From Sycon ciliatum (Eukaryota > Porifera > Calcarea > Leucosolenida > Sycettidae): DNA of 64,000 nt. Both the position numbers and the translations under genes were made by a program. Position 1 is the stretch's first letter. Every line of letters begins with the position of its first letter. Location of the stretch: assembly GCF_964019385.1 (NCBI RefSeq), contig NC_088644.1, positions 19,901,542-19,965,541 of the forward strand, read 5' to 3'. This document shows, one piece after another, positions 14,426 to 22,962 of this stretch. A model generated the notes under the pieces. It did no database searches and was not told the DNA's origin. It saw only the letters and a list, made by a program, of their open reading frames with translations.

Positions 14426-17400
14426 ATGTGTGTGACTCTAGGCGAAGACACCGGCTGACTCGCAAGAAGGCATACAGTTTATGCAAGCTCTGATACAGCT
14501 GCATGACAAGATCAAGTCAGAGCAAGGTACATGTAAGCACTTCTATTGTCCATTCGTCCCAAATACGCCTGCTGGCTTTTGAGCCCAGCTCTGGCCAAAT
14601 TGAGACTGAAGGGATCTGGTTCTCCATACCATTTGCCCTGGCATACAGTCAACTTCGCTTATAACGACACTCGGCGGGGCATCAAAAAGGTGTCCTTATT
14701 CGCGAAGTGTCGTTATACCCGAAGTCTCATTATATGTATTACAGTGGGATGGGACTTTGCTCTGGGCATGGAAATTCTGTCGTTATTCGCGAATTGTCGT
14801 TATATCCGCAGTCGATATTAGCAAAATTGACTGTACCTGTCCTAATTTTGTAAAACCTGGTTGGATTTCGAATTCCCTATCCTAATAATAATTGCACGGG
14901 CCACACAATGCAGGATGTACTGCTGTTTTCACAATTTTTCATGATATCTTAAAAGTTACAATTATACTAGTACGTGGGAGACACGAAAGAGTTGGGATGC
15001 GAGTTTTTGGATGAATGGACGGGAGAAGTGTGCTATTCTGCACCAGGTAATGTGCACGTGAACATGTTCTCATTTATTTGCTATTGTAGTTTGGCATGCT
15101 AGCCGTTTTTGTCATGGTGACACGTGAAATGCGTTTGCTGCCCTCAGATCAGTTCCAGGACCATGCCGAATTGAAAAGACTAAGCCATTCTGTGTCATTT
15201 GAAACTCGGATGTTGAGCCAATAATAAATGTAGAAAGGAAACTCGTATCAATATGTCCTTTTCCTTTCTACATTCATACTGTGTCCAGTGATGATCACAT
15301 TGCACCCACTAGTATTCTCTGTGGTCTGCCGCTGCTGTGCATTTCACAGCTGAGTTCGTCCGAGTAAACATCCTGGAACCGGACAACTTGAAGCAAGTTT
15401 TGATTGCCGGTGGAGCCCGTTTCGGTCCCAATCTCACCAAGGACCCGCCGTTTATGGTAAGCTTGATCTCTGTCTGTTCATCTCTGGTAGGGAGTTCAAT
15501 CGAAAAATCAAATTTGCTAGTTTTGCGTAAAACGCTAGTTCTTCTAAACCGGGGAGATGTGAGAAATAACGTATGACCAATTTATCCCAAAATTCCAAGG
15601 CAATCTAGAGTTATAGTCGATTGAAGAGTGGAAAATGGGAGTGAAAACAGTCACAGGAGTAAATGCAAGTATGTGTATGTGGGTGGTGTGGTTTCTGTCC
15701 AGCACTGCACTATCTGGTGCGTACATGCAGAAGTGCATGGCGATACAGGATGTGTGCATGCACGCAGTGTGCATGCATGCCATGCGCATCTACTTGCACA
15801 GCTCGCACGTTTGCACCGTCCCCGCTTCTACAGTGTGCGCGCAGTTCATTTGATTTTTTTCATCCACCACCAGGAAATCGCCGCTGGCTGGTTTCTGTGA
15901 TCATTTCCCTTCTACCTCGATAAAGCGCGAGCCTAAATGTTCTGGAATCCTCTTGTTCTAAAGAATAATTCGAGGCCGCTGAACACGAAAATCGGGTGTT
16001 CCTTGCGGTGCCGAGTAAGCACCTGGTCGAAATTAGTACTTCGAAGTGCCTCTGCGCAAAGCGCGGGAAGCATTTTTTGGAAGCATGGCATGTGTGGCAC
16101 CATTGGAAAGGTAATGACCTCAGCTACCTAAAAATAGCATCGACAGTACTGAAAAGGCCACGGGAGAAGATACTTGGGCCTCGAACTCATCCCGAACTGC
16201 TGGCACAAGACGCCCATTCACTTTGTACATGCGATCTGTGACTGAATTTTTCCCAGCAACCGGAACTGAACTTCCTATCTCTGGTGTCCTATAATATGTG
16301 ATTATGATGCACTCAAGACTTCACATTGTGTATTGTACAGCAAGCTAAGTTATGCCACCTGCTGGTGTGACCAGCTACTCAGGAGTGCTTTGCATTTGCT
16401 TAGTGGTAGAACCCTGGAGAATGGGTCTTCTAAATTATATAGCTCGGCTTTCTTCTACACTGACATGTAGCCAGTGGCTGTACCAGTACAGTCAACTTTG
16501 CAAATAAGGACATTCGGCGGGGCATCAGAAAAGTGTCCTTATTCGCGAAGTGTCCTTATATCCGAAGTCCCATTTGAATGTATGTGAACCCATATTTTAT
16601 AGTATGACATGCATATCGAAATGAAGCTCTTTTGATGCTCTATGTCAATTTGTACTTTATTTTCGTATTGCAATTGAAAGGAACAATAAAGTCAATATCC
16701 AAGGGAAATAAATCGAAAAATTAACCTTTTGGAGCCATCTACAGGGACATGTTCATGTACATGTATGAAGATTAATGTGCAATCATGTACAACTACATGT
16801 ACAATACAGAGGCGTAGGAAGCAGTTTAATATTGGTGCGGCGAAATTGTGAGAGGGGGGGGGGGGTCCGGGGGTCGTCCCCCGGGATTTTTTTTTAATTG
16901 GGCCTAAAAGGCCATATTTTAATGCTACAGAATAATATGAGAAATAAGAATATGCATGCTGATGATACACCGCATTGTCGATGTAAAACATGGTACCTGT
17001 ACAAGAGTCGACAAGCCATCAACAAGGTTGAAATGTAAAAAAAATCGAAAATTATTGCAGGGATCGATTTATCCGGGTTCGCATCGCAGTTTGCGAATCA
17101 AAATTCACTGGCTGCGATTCGCTTTTCGTTTTTTATCGCCCAAAACTGCGATGCACTACAAAGACCAGTTGTGTGCAGTCTACATGCGACTGTTGTACAC
17201 ACTGCTGACTAGGGAGTAGCATTTTACTACTCCAACCAACTGGCCTGTCCTGCTCAGTCCGCGCGGGTCGCGGATCGCGCTCTTTCGATTTTGGACACTG
17301 CACCAGCACTGGTCGTACATGACTGCATGCAGTCTTCTGAAGTTTTGTACACGGCGGTGACTTTTCATGATGTTCTCCTTTCTTCTTTCACTGTCAAGCT

Positions 17401-20400
17401 CAGTTTGTTTCTGTTCGACAAGGCACAGTTGAAGTAGATGGTTCTTAGTCTCATGTAGCCAACATGTCAGTGAATCTGATCAGTGATTCACTGTCCAGAA
17501 GAGGGACAAAGAACTGGACGCGCCAGGAATGTCGATTCGTTTCCATGAAGAAAAGGAGAAAAGTGAAATTCGATGCGCTTTGCACGAAATGTCACGATCG
17601 TTTGAGCGCTTTCCTGAGGTTTCTTTGTCGAAGGAATCAGTGGAACTGCCCTGTTGAAAGACATTGTGTTGTGAAGAACTCGAAGACGGATGGACGCTGA
17701 ACATGTAACGTGCCCAAGCGAAAACTCTAACGTAAATATTTAGGTCGAACATTCGCTTGGAAAAGCAAATAGCAACTGCAGCTATTGTCCTCTTCTTTAC
17801 GAAATCCTGCTATTGTACAGCTATACATGCAAACTTTTGATGAAGGAAAACTGCTAATCAATACTGGGAGTTGCTAGTCAATTGTAAAACTGTGTAGCAG
17901 TGACTGCTATGCAAAAAAATCAAAGTAAATCGATCCCTGTATTGGTCCGGCACCGGCGACCGCCGGGCCTGCCGGACCGGTTCCTACGCCCATGCAATAG
18001 GTGTGCTGATCATTCCAACTATTTTGAAGAAAAGAAAAAAGAAAAAGCACCCCCCCCCCCCCCCCCTGGCTGTATCTTCTTGAATCTTGTATGTGTGCCT
18101 TATCCATCGCCATGGGTTCTGGTACTTCTGCATGACAGGTACTTGAAATAGCTGTCAAAAAGCCAGAAAGTCGTTATTCAAGCAGTGAATATGACCTCGG
18201 GGCACTAAAATCATGTCGCTATTCGCGAATTGTCGTTATTCAGATAGTCGTTATATCCGAAGTTAAATGTATACAGTCAGATGGGACTTTGCTCTGGGCA
18301 TGGAAATTCTGTCGTTATTCGCGAATTGTCGTTATATCCGAAGTCGTTATTAGCAAAGTTGACTGTATGCTGAAGTGAATCAACGTCTTGTGCAAAGTAA
18401 TTTTGCATTTACCGGTAGTTATTTCTCTACAGTGGAGCCATGGATGAGAATCTACAAACTTCAAAGCTGACATGAGCACACCTAATGCAGTCAACCCGGC
18501 GAATAACCACCCTCAATCGTGCATGACCAACGCATATGGCCGATTGGTTTGCAGGCTTGCCTGCGAATCATGAGGTCCCGAGTTCGAGACCCGCGCTGGT
18601 AGCAGGGAGCGTGTAAAGACTTTTTACGTGAGTAAAGACTTTTTATGCGTGGTGAACTGCGCCGACACCCACGGTCAACTGGGTACTCACAGCTCGGAGT
18701 GAGGGTAACACGGATGCAGTTTACAGGGTTATGGGCCGTTACACGCCCGATTGGTTGAGAGACTCACCTACTCTCCCCTGACTCACTTGTGAGGTCTGCA
18801 TTCGCCACTAAGGTGTGCAAGGCATAGGCATAGTGGTGGCCTGCGGAAGCGAAGGCTAGTTTGTGTGTTTCTGAACATTCAAGCGATGCCAACGCGAATC
18901 CCGCGAATTATTATTATTATTAATCGTGCATGAGAAAAGTGTCGTTATTTGTGAGTTGTTGTTGTTCGTGAGGTTGAAAGTATGTAGTCAAAAGGTCACT
19001 GGGTGTGAAGATTGTGTCGTAATTCGCAAGTTGTTATTACTTCAAACTTTCGTTCAAAGTACACATACCCGTGATCGTCATTCACGAGTTGTCTGTACTA
19101 AAAGACAGGCACAGTACATGTATTTAAATTCGATTTGACTTTGCGCAAAGTTCTTTTCCTTGTGACAACTCTATAGTGAGTCTTCTCTACTTGCCCGTGC
19201 GCAACAAGAAGAATGTTCAATGGTTGATTTCTGCCTTTTAACGGCATATTGCTCCTCTCTTATGGTCTCATGATGGTTTCAAACCAAGCACAGTTTACGA
19301 GCAGTGACTTAACTCTTGGGTTTTGATTGAGCTTTTTTGCCGACTTTGTCTGTTGTGTGTTGTAGGTAACTGGACCGCTCAAACACAGCCTACCGGTGAA
19401 TGCGTGTTCATCTCTTGAAACCGACATGACTGGGAGAATAGCTCTGGTTCAACGTGGCTCGTGCATGTTTGTCGAAAAGGTACATACCAGGATTTCTTTC
19501 CTCTGAGAAGCAACAATGGGTCGCCTTGTGTTAGGAATGTTTGTGTGCAGATAGGCAATTTACTTGCTAATATACTTATTGATTTTCTTGATATAATCCT
19601 ATGGCCAAGTATGTGGTCTATAGTTTGCGATGCCTGTAAGTTCCATGCTCCCATTGCAGGTGAATGCTGCATGGGCGGGTCCCATTGTGTAATACTCTGC
19701 TAGCGATGTTGCTCTTCGTAGTTACTAACTTGACAATGCTTAGCACTACAAGTTAATTGAAGTTATCACGGGGATTATTATCATAGCTAATGGTCATGTA
19801 ACGCACAGCTGTGGCTTGAACTGGTATCAGCTATCTTCGACTTTCAGGGCTGTATCACCCATGTGTGTTGTTGGTACAAAGTGACACTTTCGGAAGAAGA
19901 AAAAAGTGCTTATGTATGGCGAATTAGTGTTGCTTGTGAAATTAATGACATCAAAATGTGGCAAGACCTGGTGTCACAGGTGCTAAATAAAAAATGCACT
20001 ACAAGGCTACAGTCATGAATTGTGACATCCATGACTCCTCAATAATGGCTGCGGCAGTGAATATATCGATTCAACCTTTCCGTTGGTATATGCACAGTTG
20101 GATTGTGTCGTTACCGTACTCTTGTTTGTACTGGTATGCACGTGACGTTGGAAATTTGAAGTCCAGCTTCCACGTATAATTATAGATGTCTAAGGTTTTG
20201 CGTGTGACAATTCTGTATAAATTATTTTGAAATGCACTCATTGCGCCTATGTTGTTCCACTTCTTGTATGGTGAGTATGCCACTGTTTGGTTTGCTCTCC
20301 ACTCCATTCTGGCCTACTAGGTTCTTCATGCAGAGGCAGCTGGAGCAGCTGGTGTCATCATTTATGGTAGGTTGATGTCCCTTCTCTGTCTCTGTGAGTT

Positions 20401-22962
20401 TGGTGGTCTAAAGCTCAGCTGCTGCCTCTGACTACATACCGTAGTGACCCACATAAGCCCTTGCGTTTATAAAGCAAGTTTTGCCGTAATTATTTGAAAT
20501 GTTTTCAAGGTCGATGGGTCTCACATTATAGGCGCATGCGCTTATAATTGAGTTATTATTATTATTATAATGCATTCCCGCGGCAGCGTCAACAGTGCAA
20601 GTGCAAGTCACCCATGCACAAACACAGTCCACACGTCCGCTTATGCTGGACATGGTAAGAGAAGCAGTTGATATAGGAGACAACAAGCACAAACGTAGCT
20701 GTAAATCCGTTGTGTATAGAATGTTTAAAGTGTATCGAGCGATATTTCCGTGATCTGGGAAAAAGGCGACGGCGCGGTTTCATCGCCGAAACCTCTACTC
20801 GCAGATCATATCCAGTAGCTGCCTCCATTCGCTTCGAACTGCAGCTACGTCTGATAGGCGCTCCAGATCTCCCAGGCTCTGCAATCGCCCGCACGCAGCT
20901 CGGTTGAGGTCGTCGTCGAGCTTCACCGGCAGGGTGATGCGAGGGCGACCTCTCCACTTGTGGTCATCACACTCAAAGTAGCTGACCATCCTTAGGACGG
21001 CGGGGGCATCACTGGGAAGTCGAAGGATATGGCCAAATAGCCTCCACCGAGCTCTGGTGATGATGCGGCTGATGGGCTTTGCCTTGCACCTGTCGTAGAG
21101 TGCTGTTGTTGCGATCTTCTGCGGCCAGACGAAGCCAATCAGTGAACGGAGCTGGCCGCGGTGGAATGCGTCGAGTCCATCCTCGGCAGCCGCCGTCAGT
21201 CCCCATGCACCGGCGTTGTATACTAGCACTGGTAGTACAAACGCATTGTAGAGACGAAGCCTCAGTTCTTCTCCAACGGTACTGCGCCGGCTCCATAGTG
21301 ACCGGAGCGATCGAAACGCTGCAGCGGCTAGTTGTTTCCGCCGAGAGACATCCTCGTTATCCCCGAGGAGTGAGCCGAGCTTCTTGGTGGTGCGCCACTG
21401 TTCCGCTATCCTGTCCAAGGATCGGCCCAGAACGGTAATTTCTGTTTTATCCGGGTTTACCTTCACAGCCCATCCGCTGAGGACGTCACCAATAACCGGC
21501 TCCAGGTCACCCAACCAGCCAGACTCTGTGCTGATGAAATGCGTGTCGTCGGCGTACGCAATTTCAAATGGCAAGCCGAGATCCGATGATGGCCGAGCCC
21601 TGGCAGTAGCAGTGCTCCTTACATCCCGCAAAGCTGCCTCAAGATATACCACAAATAGAACAGGGGACAAGGAATCGCCCTGGGGCGTCCCGATAGTGGT
21701 ATCGGCGGATTCGGATGTTGCTGTGCCGATGCGTACACAGTCAGAAGTACGTGTTCGCTAGTAGGACACGGATGAGACGGATCTCGTCCTCGTCCAGGAA
21801 GGAATTGAGAACTGCCAGTAGACGGTCTCTGCGGATGCAGTCAAATGCTTTTGACATGTCGATGCCGAGGACCACCAATTGCTTCTTGTATTTCTGACAG
21901 GCTGCAACATACCAATGGTGGCTCCAGACCACATCCGCCGTTGGAATTTGGAAGTTGTACATTAAATGCTGTAAAGATGGTATCATGGTGGAGTCAGTGT
22001 GTCGTGGGATTGGGTTCGCTTATAAGCCCATGTGCTTATATGTGAGGGTGCGCTTATGCCCGGATATAGGGTTGGTATGAAGAAAGGGAACGGTAAGGGT
22101 GGCAGGGAGTAAGGGTGGGGTAATGTGATTCAGTAACTGTTTCTGTGCACTTCGTTTCTCAGTCTCCTCTTTCATGTGTGGGTTTGTTCATTGTAGATAC
22201 GCAGAAAAGAGGCGAAGGCCAGCAGCTGATAAGCATGACAGGCAATGGCAGTTTTGTTGCTATTCCGTCAGCTTTCATATGGATGGAGCAAGCATCACCA
22301 TTGGTCGATGCTCTGACAAGCGGCTTGGTAGTCGTTGGAAAGCTGGAAACAGGTATGGGGTTTGAGTTTCTGTTACTTTGTTTGTACCACAGCTTACACT
22401 ATAGCATGCATTGCAACCCTTATACAAGACTGGCGGAAGCAGTTTTGATTGGTTCGGCCATAACCATAGTCTTTCATACTTTGTGTGTGATATTGAAGGC
22501 ACACCTGACCTCCTTGCAGCAAACACGCGTAGGTAGCCGAATAGTTGGTCCGGTCATGGCCTGACCTACCGGACCAGTTCCGCTAGGCCTGTTATAGAGT
22601 GGAGCCTTGGTCTGCGGCCACCTTGCTAAAACTACTACCTATTTCGTGTGTCTTCCTCACCTTCACATTTTACTAAGCATGTGTGTGTTTTGTACTTTTT
22701 TCCTCTCTGCTTGTGCTTGTGACCAGCTGCTGCAACGGAAAAAGATGCAGTTGAGCAAAAACCGGAGGAAACCGAGGAACAACTGGAACAAGTCCCAGGG
22801 GACTCTCCTGATGACTCAACAATGAATGGTGCTGGATCAGCTGTAGACAACGAGCCCCAGGAAAACAACAGCATGTATATTCAAACCGAAAATGAAAGTG
22901 GATTTGATCGTGATAGTGGAAGAACGCATAGCGGAAACCAAGGCGGCAATGCTAATCCTTGA
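322..22962 (+). CDS. EDEM3: EDEM3-like ER mannosidase (18 coding exons, 5' end off window)
   Basis: Spliced plus-strand gene, about 725 residues visible, stop at 22960-22962. It belongs to the GH47 family of ER degradation-enhancing mannosidase-like proteins, which trim mannose from misfolded glycoproteins in the ER lumen. Seen: the motif [13 protein letters not shown] at the first visible exon, [34 protein letters not shown] with the family's catalytic Asp, [11 protein letters not shown] with the catalytic Glu, and [10 protein letters not shown] with the Ca2+-binding Thr. A protease-associated (PA) domain follows ([31 protein letters not shown]), which in this family marks EDEM3 rather than EDEM1/2. 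All exon phases agree. Missing: signal peptide and the first GH47 acidic residue, encoded left of base 1. The tail is acidic, Gln/Glu rich and ends NANP, without the KDEL-type signal of the human protein. Large introns carry transposons. Confidence 0.93.
547..684. repeat. (GT)n microsatellite left of LINE
   Basis: Slightly interrupted GT array directly abutting the LINE fragment that follows. Confidence 0.97.
685..2014 (+). mobile_element. Non-LTR retrotransposon fragment with inverted 5' piece and four CCHC-type fingers
   Basis: Plus-strand reading from about 775 to 1947 gives the end of a reverse transcriptase: [56 protein letters not shown], then a C-terminal region with four C-x2-C repeats (1540-1944). 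Three fit C-x2-C-x12-H-x-C (CSSC..HKC, CVSC..HRC, CQRC..HNC); the fourth lacks the His. The catalytic palm piece ([15 protein letters not shown]) is on the minus strand at about 687-776, so the 5' part is inverted. In-frame TAG at 760-762 and the inversion make it dead. Both ends abut (GT)n tracts. It sits in an EDEM3 intron. Confidence 0.85.
2015..2324. repeat. (GT)n microsatellite right of LINE
   Basis: Long GT array with CATGTGTGTGCGTGT and TGTC variants, directly after the LINE 3' end. Confidence 0.97.
2479..2604 (+). CDS. EDEM3: EDEM3 exon b
   Basis: Acceptor TTGTAG, donor GTGTGT. 42 codons beginning VNLRYGM and ending LTGDFTYE, phase 0 to 0. Confidence 0.92.
2912..3256. mobile_element. 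MITE, CCGTATTTT..CCGG type
   Basis: Imperfect terminal inverted repeats: CCGTATTTTTCCGGTTGTAA at the left and the reverse complement of CCCGTATTTTACCGGTTATAA at the right, with GTCGACC next on both. TA lies at both flanks (2910-2911, 3257-3258). The 345-bp interior has no ORF of note. Confidence 0.75.
3380..3479 (+). CDS. EDEM3: EDEM3 exon c
   Basis: [20 protein letters not shown] then [13 protein letters not shown]. An in-frame acceptor three bases earlier (3377) would add one Glu. Donor GTAATT; ends phase 1. Confidence 0.9.
4068..4165 (+). CDS. EDEM3: EDEM3 exon d (catalytic Asp)
   Basis: Completes Asp, then [20 protein letters not shown] and [11 protein letters not shown]. The Asp of GIDSYYEY is the GH47 catalytic position. 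Donor GTACGG, phase 0. Confidence 0.93.
4235..5010. repeat. Short (GT)n / (GC)(GT) tracts in introns
   Basis: GT-rich runs at 4235-4300 and 4941-5010 flank EDEM3 exon e. No other structure seen. Confidence 0.7.
4709..4834 (+). CDS. EDEM3: EDEM3 exon e
   Basis: 42 codons, [20 protein letters not shown] to AFWPGLQ. Acceptor CATGCAG, donor GTATGT. Confidence 0.93.
5443..5526 (+). CDS. EDEM3: EDEM3 exon f
   Basis: 28 codons, [20 protein letters not shown] to KFMPE; phase 0 both ends. Followed by a 5.6-kb intron full of retroelements. Confidence 0.92.
5771..6293. mobile_element. MITE with 22-bp perfect terminal inverted repeats
   Basis: GGCTGCGTTTACACGACAAC at 5771 is matched exactly (22 bp in all) by the reverse complement ending at 6293. 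CCA on both sides (5768-5770, 6294-6296) is a possible 3-bp target duplication. The interior repeats GTTTACAC/GTGTAAAC-like motifs. No transposase, so non-autonomous; superfamily not assignable. Confidence 0.85.
6745..8019 (-). mobile_element. LINE reverse transcriptase fragment (palm and thumb), split by a MITE
   Basis: Minus strand. [16 protein letters not shown] (7850-7900) is an RT catalytic motif with F in place of Y. After one frameshift comes [10 protein letters not shown], then, beyond the inserted MITE at 7328-7707, [18 protein letters not shown] and thumb-like sequence to 6821. The 5' half of the RT is missing. A pseudogene copy in the large EDEM3 intron. Confidence 0.8.
7328..7707. 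mobile_element. MITE inserted in the LINE, AT target duplication
   Basis: Exact 18-bp terminal inverted repeats GGGGTATTCACACGACAG (7328-7345 and complement at 7690-7707). Flanking AT (7326-7327, 7708-7709). Removing the element plus one AT restores the LINE reading frame across the site (..PEPI-IQVVSN..), which confirms the borders. AT duplications are typical of ISL2EU-like elements; family assignment is inference. Confidence 0.85.
8152..8490. mobile_element. MITE with TA target duplication
   Basis: TAGACACCCTTAGCAAA at 8152-8168 and its exact complement at 8474-8490. Taking TA as duplicated target, the TIR is GACACCCTTAGCAAA. Tc1/mariner-like by TSD only. Confidence 0.8.
8491..10201 (-). 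mobile_element. Retrotransposon Gag-like region with CCHC zinc knuckle (broken)
   Basis: Minus strand from Met at 10201: a Ser-rich start, a coiled-coil-like stretch ([20 protein letters not shown]), one TAA at about 9951, then in the same frame [14 protein letters not shown], a Lys/Arg-rich block, [13 protein letters not shown] and a zinc knuckle [14 protein letters not shown] (C-x2-C-x4-H-x4-C). The layout resembles Gag of LTR or tyrosine-recombinase retrotransposons. Downstream on the same strand a Pro-rich reading ([33 protein letters not shown]) is interrupted by a TGA at about 9244. No protease, RT or integrase seen here. GC-rich unlike the host introns. Confidence 0.65.
10845..11055. 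repeat. 27-bp minisatellite, about 7.5 copies
   Basis: Unit AACCAAGCTGACACTCTTGT plus TCCCAGG; two variants alternate (CAAGCTGAC and CAACCTTAC). Each unit contains CTCTTGTTCCCAG|G, a match to a 3' splice site, just upstream of EDEM3 exon g at 11130. Confidence 0.95.
11130..11213 (+). CDS. EDEM3: EDEM3 exon g (catalytic Glu)
   Basis: 28 codons, [28 protein letters not shown]. The Glu of LRPE is the conserved GH47 acid. Acceptor TTTCCTAG, donor GTATGT. Confidence 0.92.
11402..11536. repeat. (TC)n/(TATC)n followed by (CA)n
   Basis: Compound microsatellite about 40 bases before EDEM3 exon h. Confidence 0.95.
11577..11701 (+). CDS. EDEM3: EDEM3 exon h
   Basis: [20 protein letters not shown] to DVRTLAHDD; ends phase 2 with donor GTGAGT. 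Confidence 0.92.
11917..12052 (+). CDS. EDEM3: EDEM3 exon i (Ca2+ Thr motif)
   Basis: [20 protein letters not shown], then [11 protein letters not shown]. Phase 2 in, phase 0 out; donor GTAAGG. The TEAH motif is the end of the GH47 core. Confidence 0.92.
12402..12604 (+). CDS. EDEM3: EDEM3 exon j
   Basis: [20 protein letters not shown] to HRQASTP, a post-catalytic linker. Phase 0 in, phase 2 out; donor GTGAGT. Confidence 0.88.
13219..13348 (+). CDS. EDEM3: EDEM3 exon k
   Basis: [37 protein letters not shown]; matches the family's ENPEHL linker. Phase 2 in, phase 0 out; donor GTAAGA. Confidence 0.9.
13403..13735 (-). mobile_element. LINE RT fragment with changed catalytic Asp
   Basis: Minus strand: [20 protein letters not shown] then [19 protein letters not shown] and [13 protein letters not shown]. 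This is the RT finger/palm region; the FIDL motif reads FINL, so the first catalytic Asp is lost. In an EDEM3 intron, next to a short (CA)n at 13738-13763. Confidence 0.8.
14088..14243. mobile_element. Degenerate MITE of the CCGTATTTT..CCGG type
   Basis: GTATTTCCCCGAATATAAGC at the left and CGACTTATAATCGGGGAAAT at the right are imperfect inverted copies of the ends of the element at 2912-3256. Confidence 0.55.
14297..14431. repeat. (GTGC)n then (GT)n
   Basis: Tract ends 10 bases before EDEM3 exon l, so it lies within that intron's 3' end. Confidence 0.95.
14442..14526 (+). CDS. EDEM3: EDEM3 exon l
   Basis: [28 protein letters not shown], ending phase 1. The acceptor lies directly after the (GT)n tract at 14339-14431. 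Confidence 0.85.
14646..14833. mobile_element. MITE, CAGTCAACTT family, copy 1
   Basis: TA-CAGTCAACTTCGCTTATAA at the left; right end TTAGCAAAATTGACTG-TA. Interior GTCGTTATTCGCGAATTGTC motifs recur in the copies at 16487-18367 and 18488-19095. Confidence 0.75.
14981..15046 (+). CDS. EDEM3: EDEM3 exon m
   Basis: [22 protein letters not shown] in the only frame fitting both neighbours. The acceptor (GTGGGAG) has a poor pyrimidine tract, so the start is less sure. Donor GTAATG. Confidence 0.68.
15350..15456 (+). CDS. EDEM3: EDEM3 exon n (start of PA-domain region)
   Basis: [36 protein letters not shown], comparable to the family's AGPAQFG segment. Phase 1 in, 0 out. Confidence 0.9.
16807..17994. 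mobile_element. 5-bp-TSD element, CAGRGGCGTMGGAA family, copy 1
   Basis: Starts CAGAGGCGTAGGAAGC, ends GGTTCCTACGCCCATG; flanked by CAATA (16802-16806 and 17995-17999). Its interior is homologous, in reverse, to 26079-26389. It contains the insertion 17058-17939. Runs of 13 G (about 16854) lie inside. Confidence 0.8.
17058..17939. mobile_element. Nested MITE with 14-bp TIR and 5-bp TSD
   Basis: CAGGGATCGATTTA at 17058-17071 and its complement at 17926-17939; flanks TATTG on both sides. The uninterrupted site is preserved in the sister copy near 26109 (reverse: AATTATTGG), confirming the 5-bp duplication. Confidence 0.82.
18488..19095. mobile_element. CAGTCAACTT-family MITE, degenerate copy split by a SINE
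   Basis: Left end CAGTCAACCCGGCGAATAAC, right part GTGTCGTTATTTGTGAG and GAGTTGTCTG-TA. Without the SINE it is about 200 bp, like copy 1. Confidence 0.6.
18527..18921 (+). mobile_element. tRNA-derived SINE with 12-bp target duplication
   Basis: Exact 12-bp duplication AATCGTGCATGA at 18515-18526 and 18922-18933. Near the 5' end are pol III boxes: A box TGGCCGATTGG (18537) and B box GTTCGAGAC (about 18585). The body ends in (ATT)n. Inserted in a CAGTCAACTT MITE. Confidence 0.85.
19366..19479 (+). CDS. EDEM3: EDEM3 exon o (PA domain)
   Basis: [20 protein letters not shown] then [18 protein letters not shown]. The IALVQRGSC core is the PA-domain signature. Confidence 0.93.
20321..20366 (+). 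CDS. EDEM3: EDEM3 exon p (PA domain)
   Basis: [15 protein letters not shown] plus one base; donor GTAGGT. Confidence 0.91.
20553..21990 (-). mobile_element. LINE, 5'-truncated, RT with both catalytic motifs
   Basis: Minus strand. [20 protein letters not shown], then after one frameshift near 21740 [64 protein letters not shown] and [14 protein letters not shown]. The reading runs 21670 to 20795 open. The 3' end (low coordinate) has an (ATA)n-type tail at 20553-20570. Both catalytic Asp motifs are present, so this is one of the younger copies here; the 5' end is missing. In an EDEM3 intron. Confidence 0.88.
22197..22352 (+). CDS. EDEM3: EDEM3 exon q (PA domain end)
   Basis: [20 protein letters not shown] then [12 protein letters not shown]. 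Phase 1 both ends; donor GTATGG. Confidence 0.91.
22727..22962 (+). CDS. EDEM3: EDEM3 last exon
   Basis: [20 protein letters not shown] onwards; acidic low-complexity tail of 78 residues, ending ...GNQGGNANP and TGA. No KDEL-like retention signal. I see no AATAAA in the next 250 bases. Confidence 0.88.

Larger units (their letters stand above)
16487..18367. mobile_element. CAGTCAACTT-family element, expanded by nested insertions
   Basis: TACAGTCAACTTTGC at 16487-16501 pairs exactly with its complement at 18353-18367. Subterminal GTCCTTATTCGCGAAGTGTC and TGGGACTTTGCTCTGGGCAT are shared with copy 1. The middle is filled by the element at 16807-17994. Confidence 0.65.

Noticed and set aside
15147..15225. 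Possible EDEM3 exon ([20 protein letters not shown])
   Set aside because: It follows a CAG and is in phase, but runs into TAA without a usable donor, and exons at 15046 and 15350 already join in frame. Could be an alternative terminal exon.
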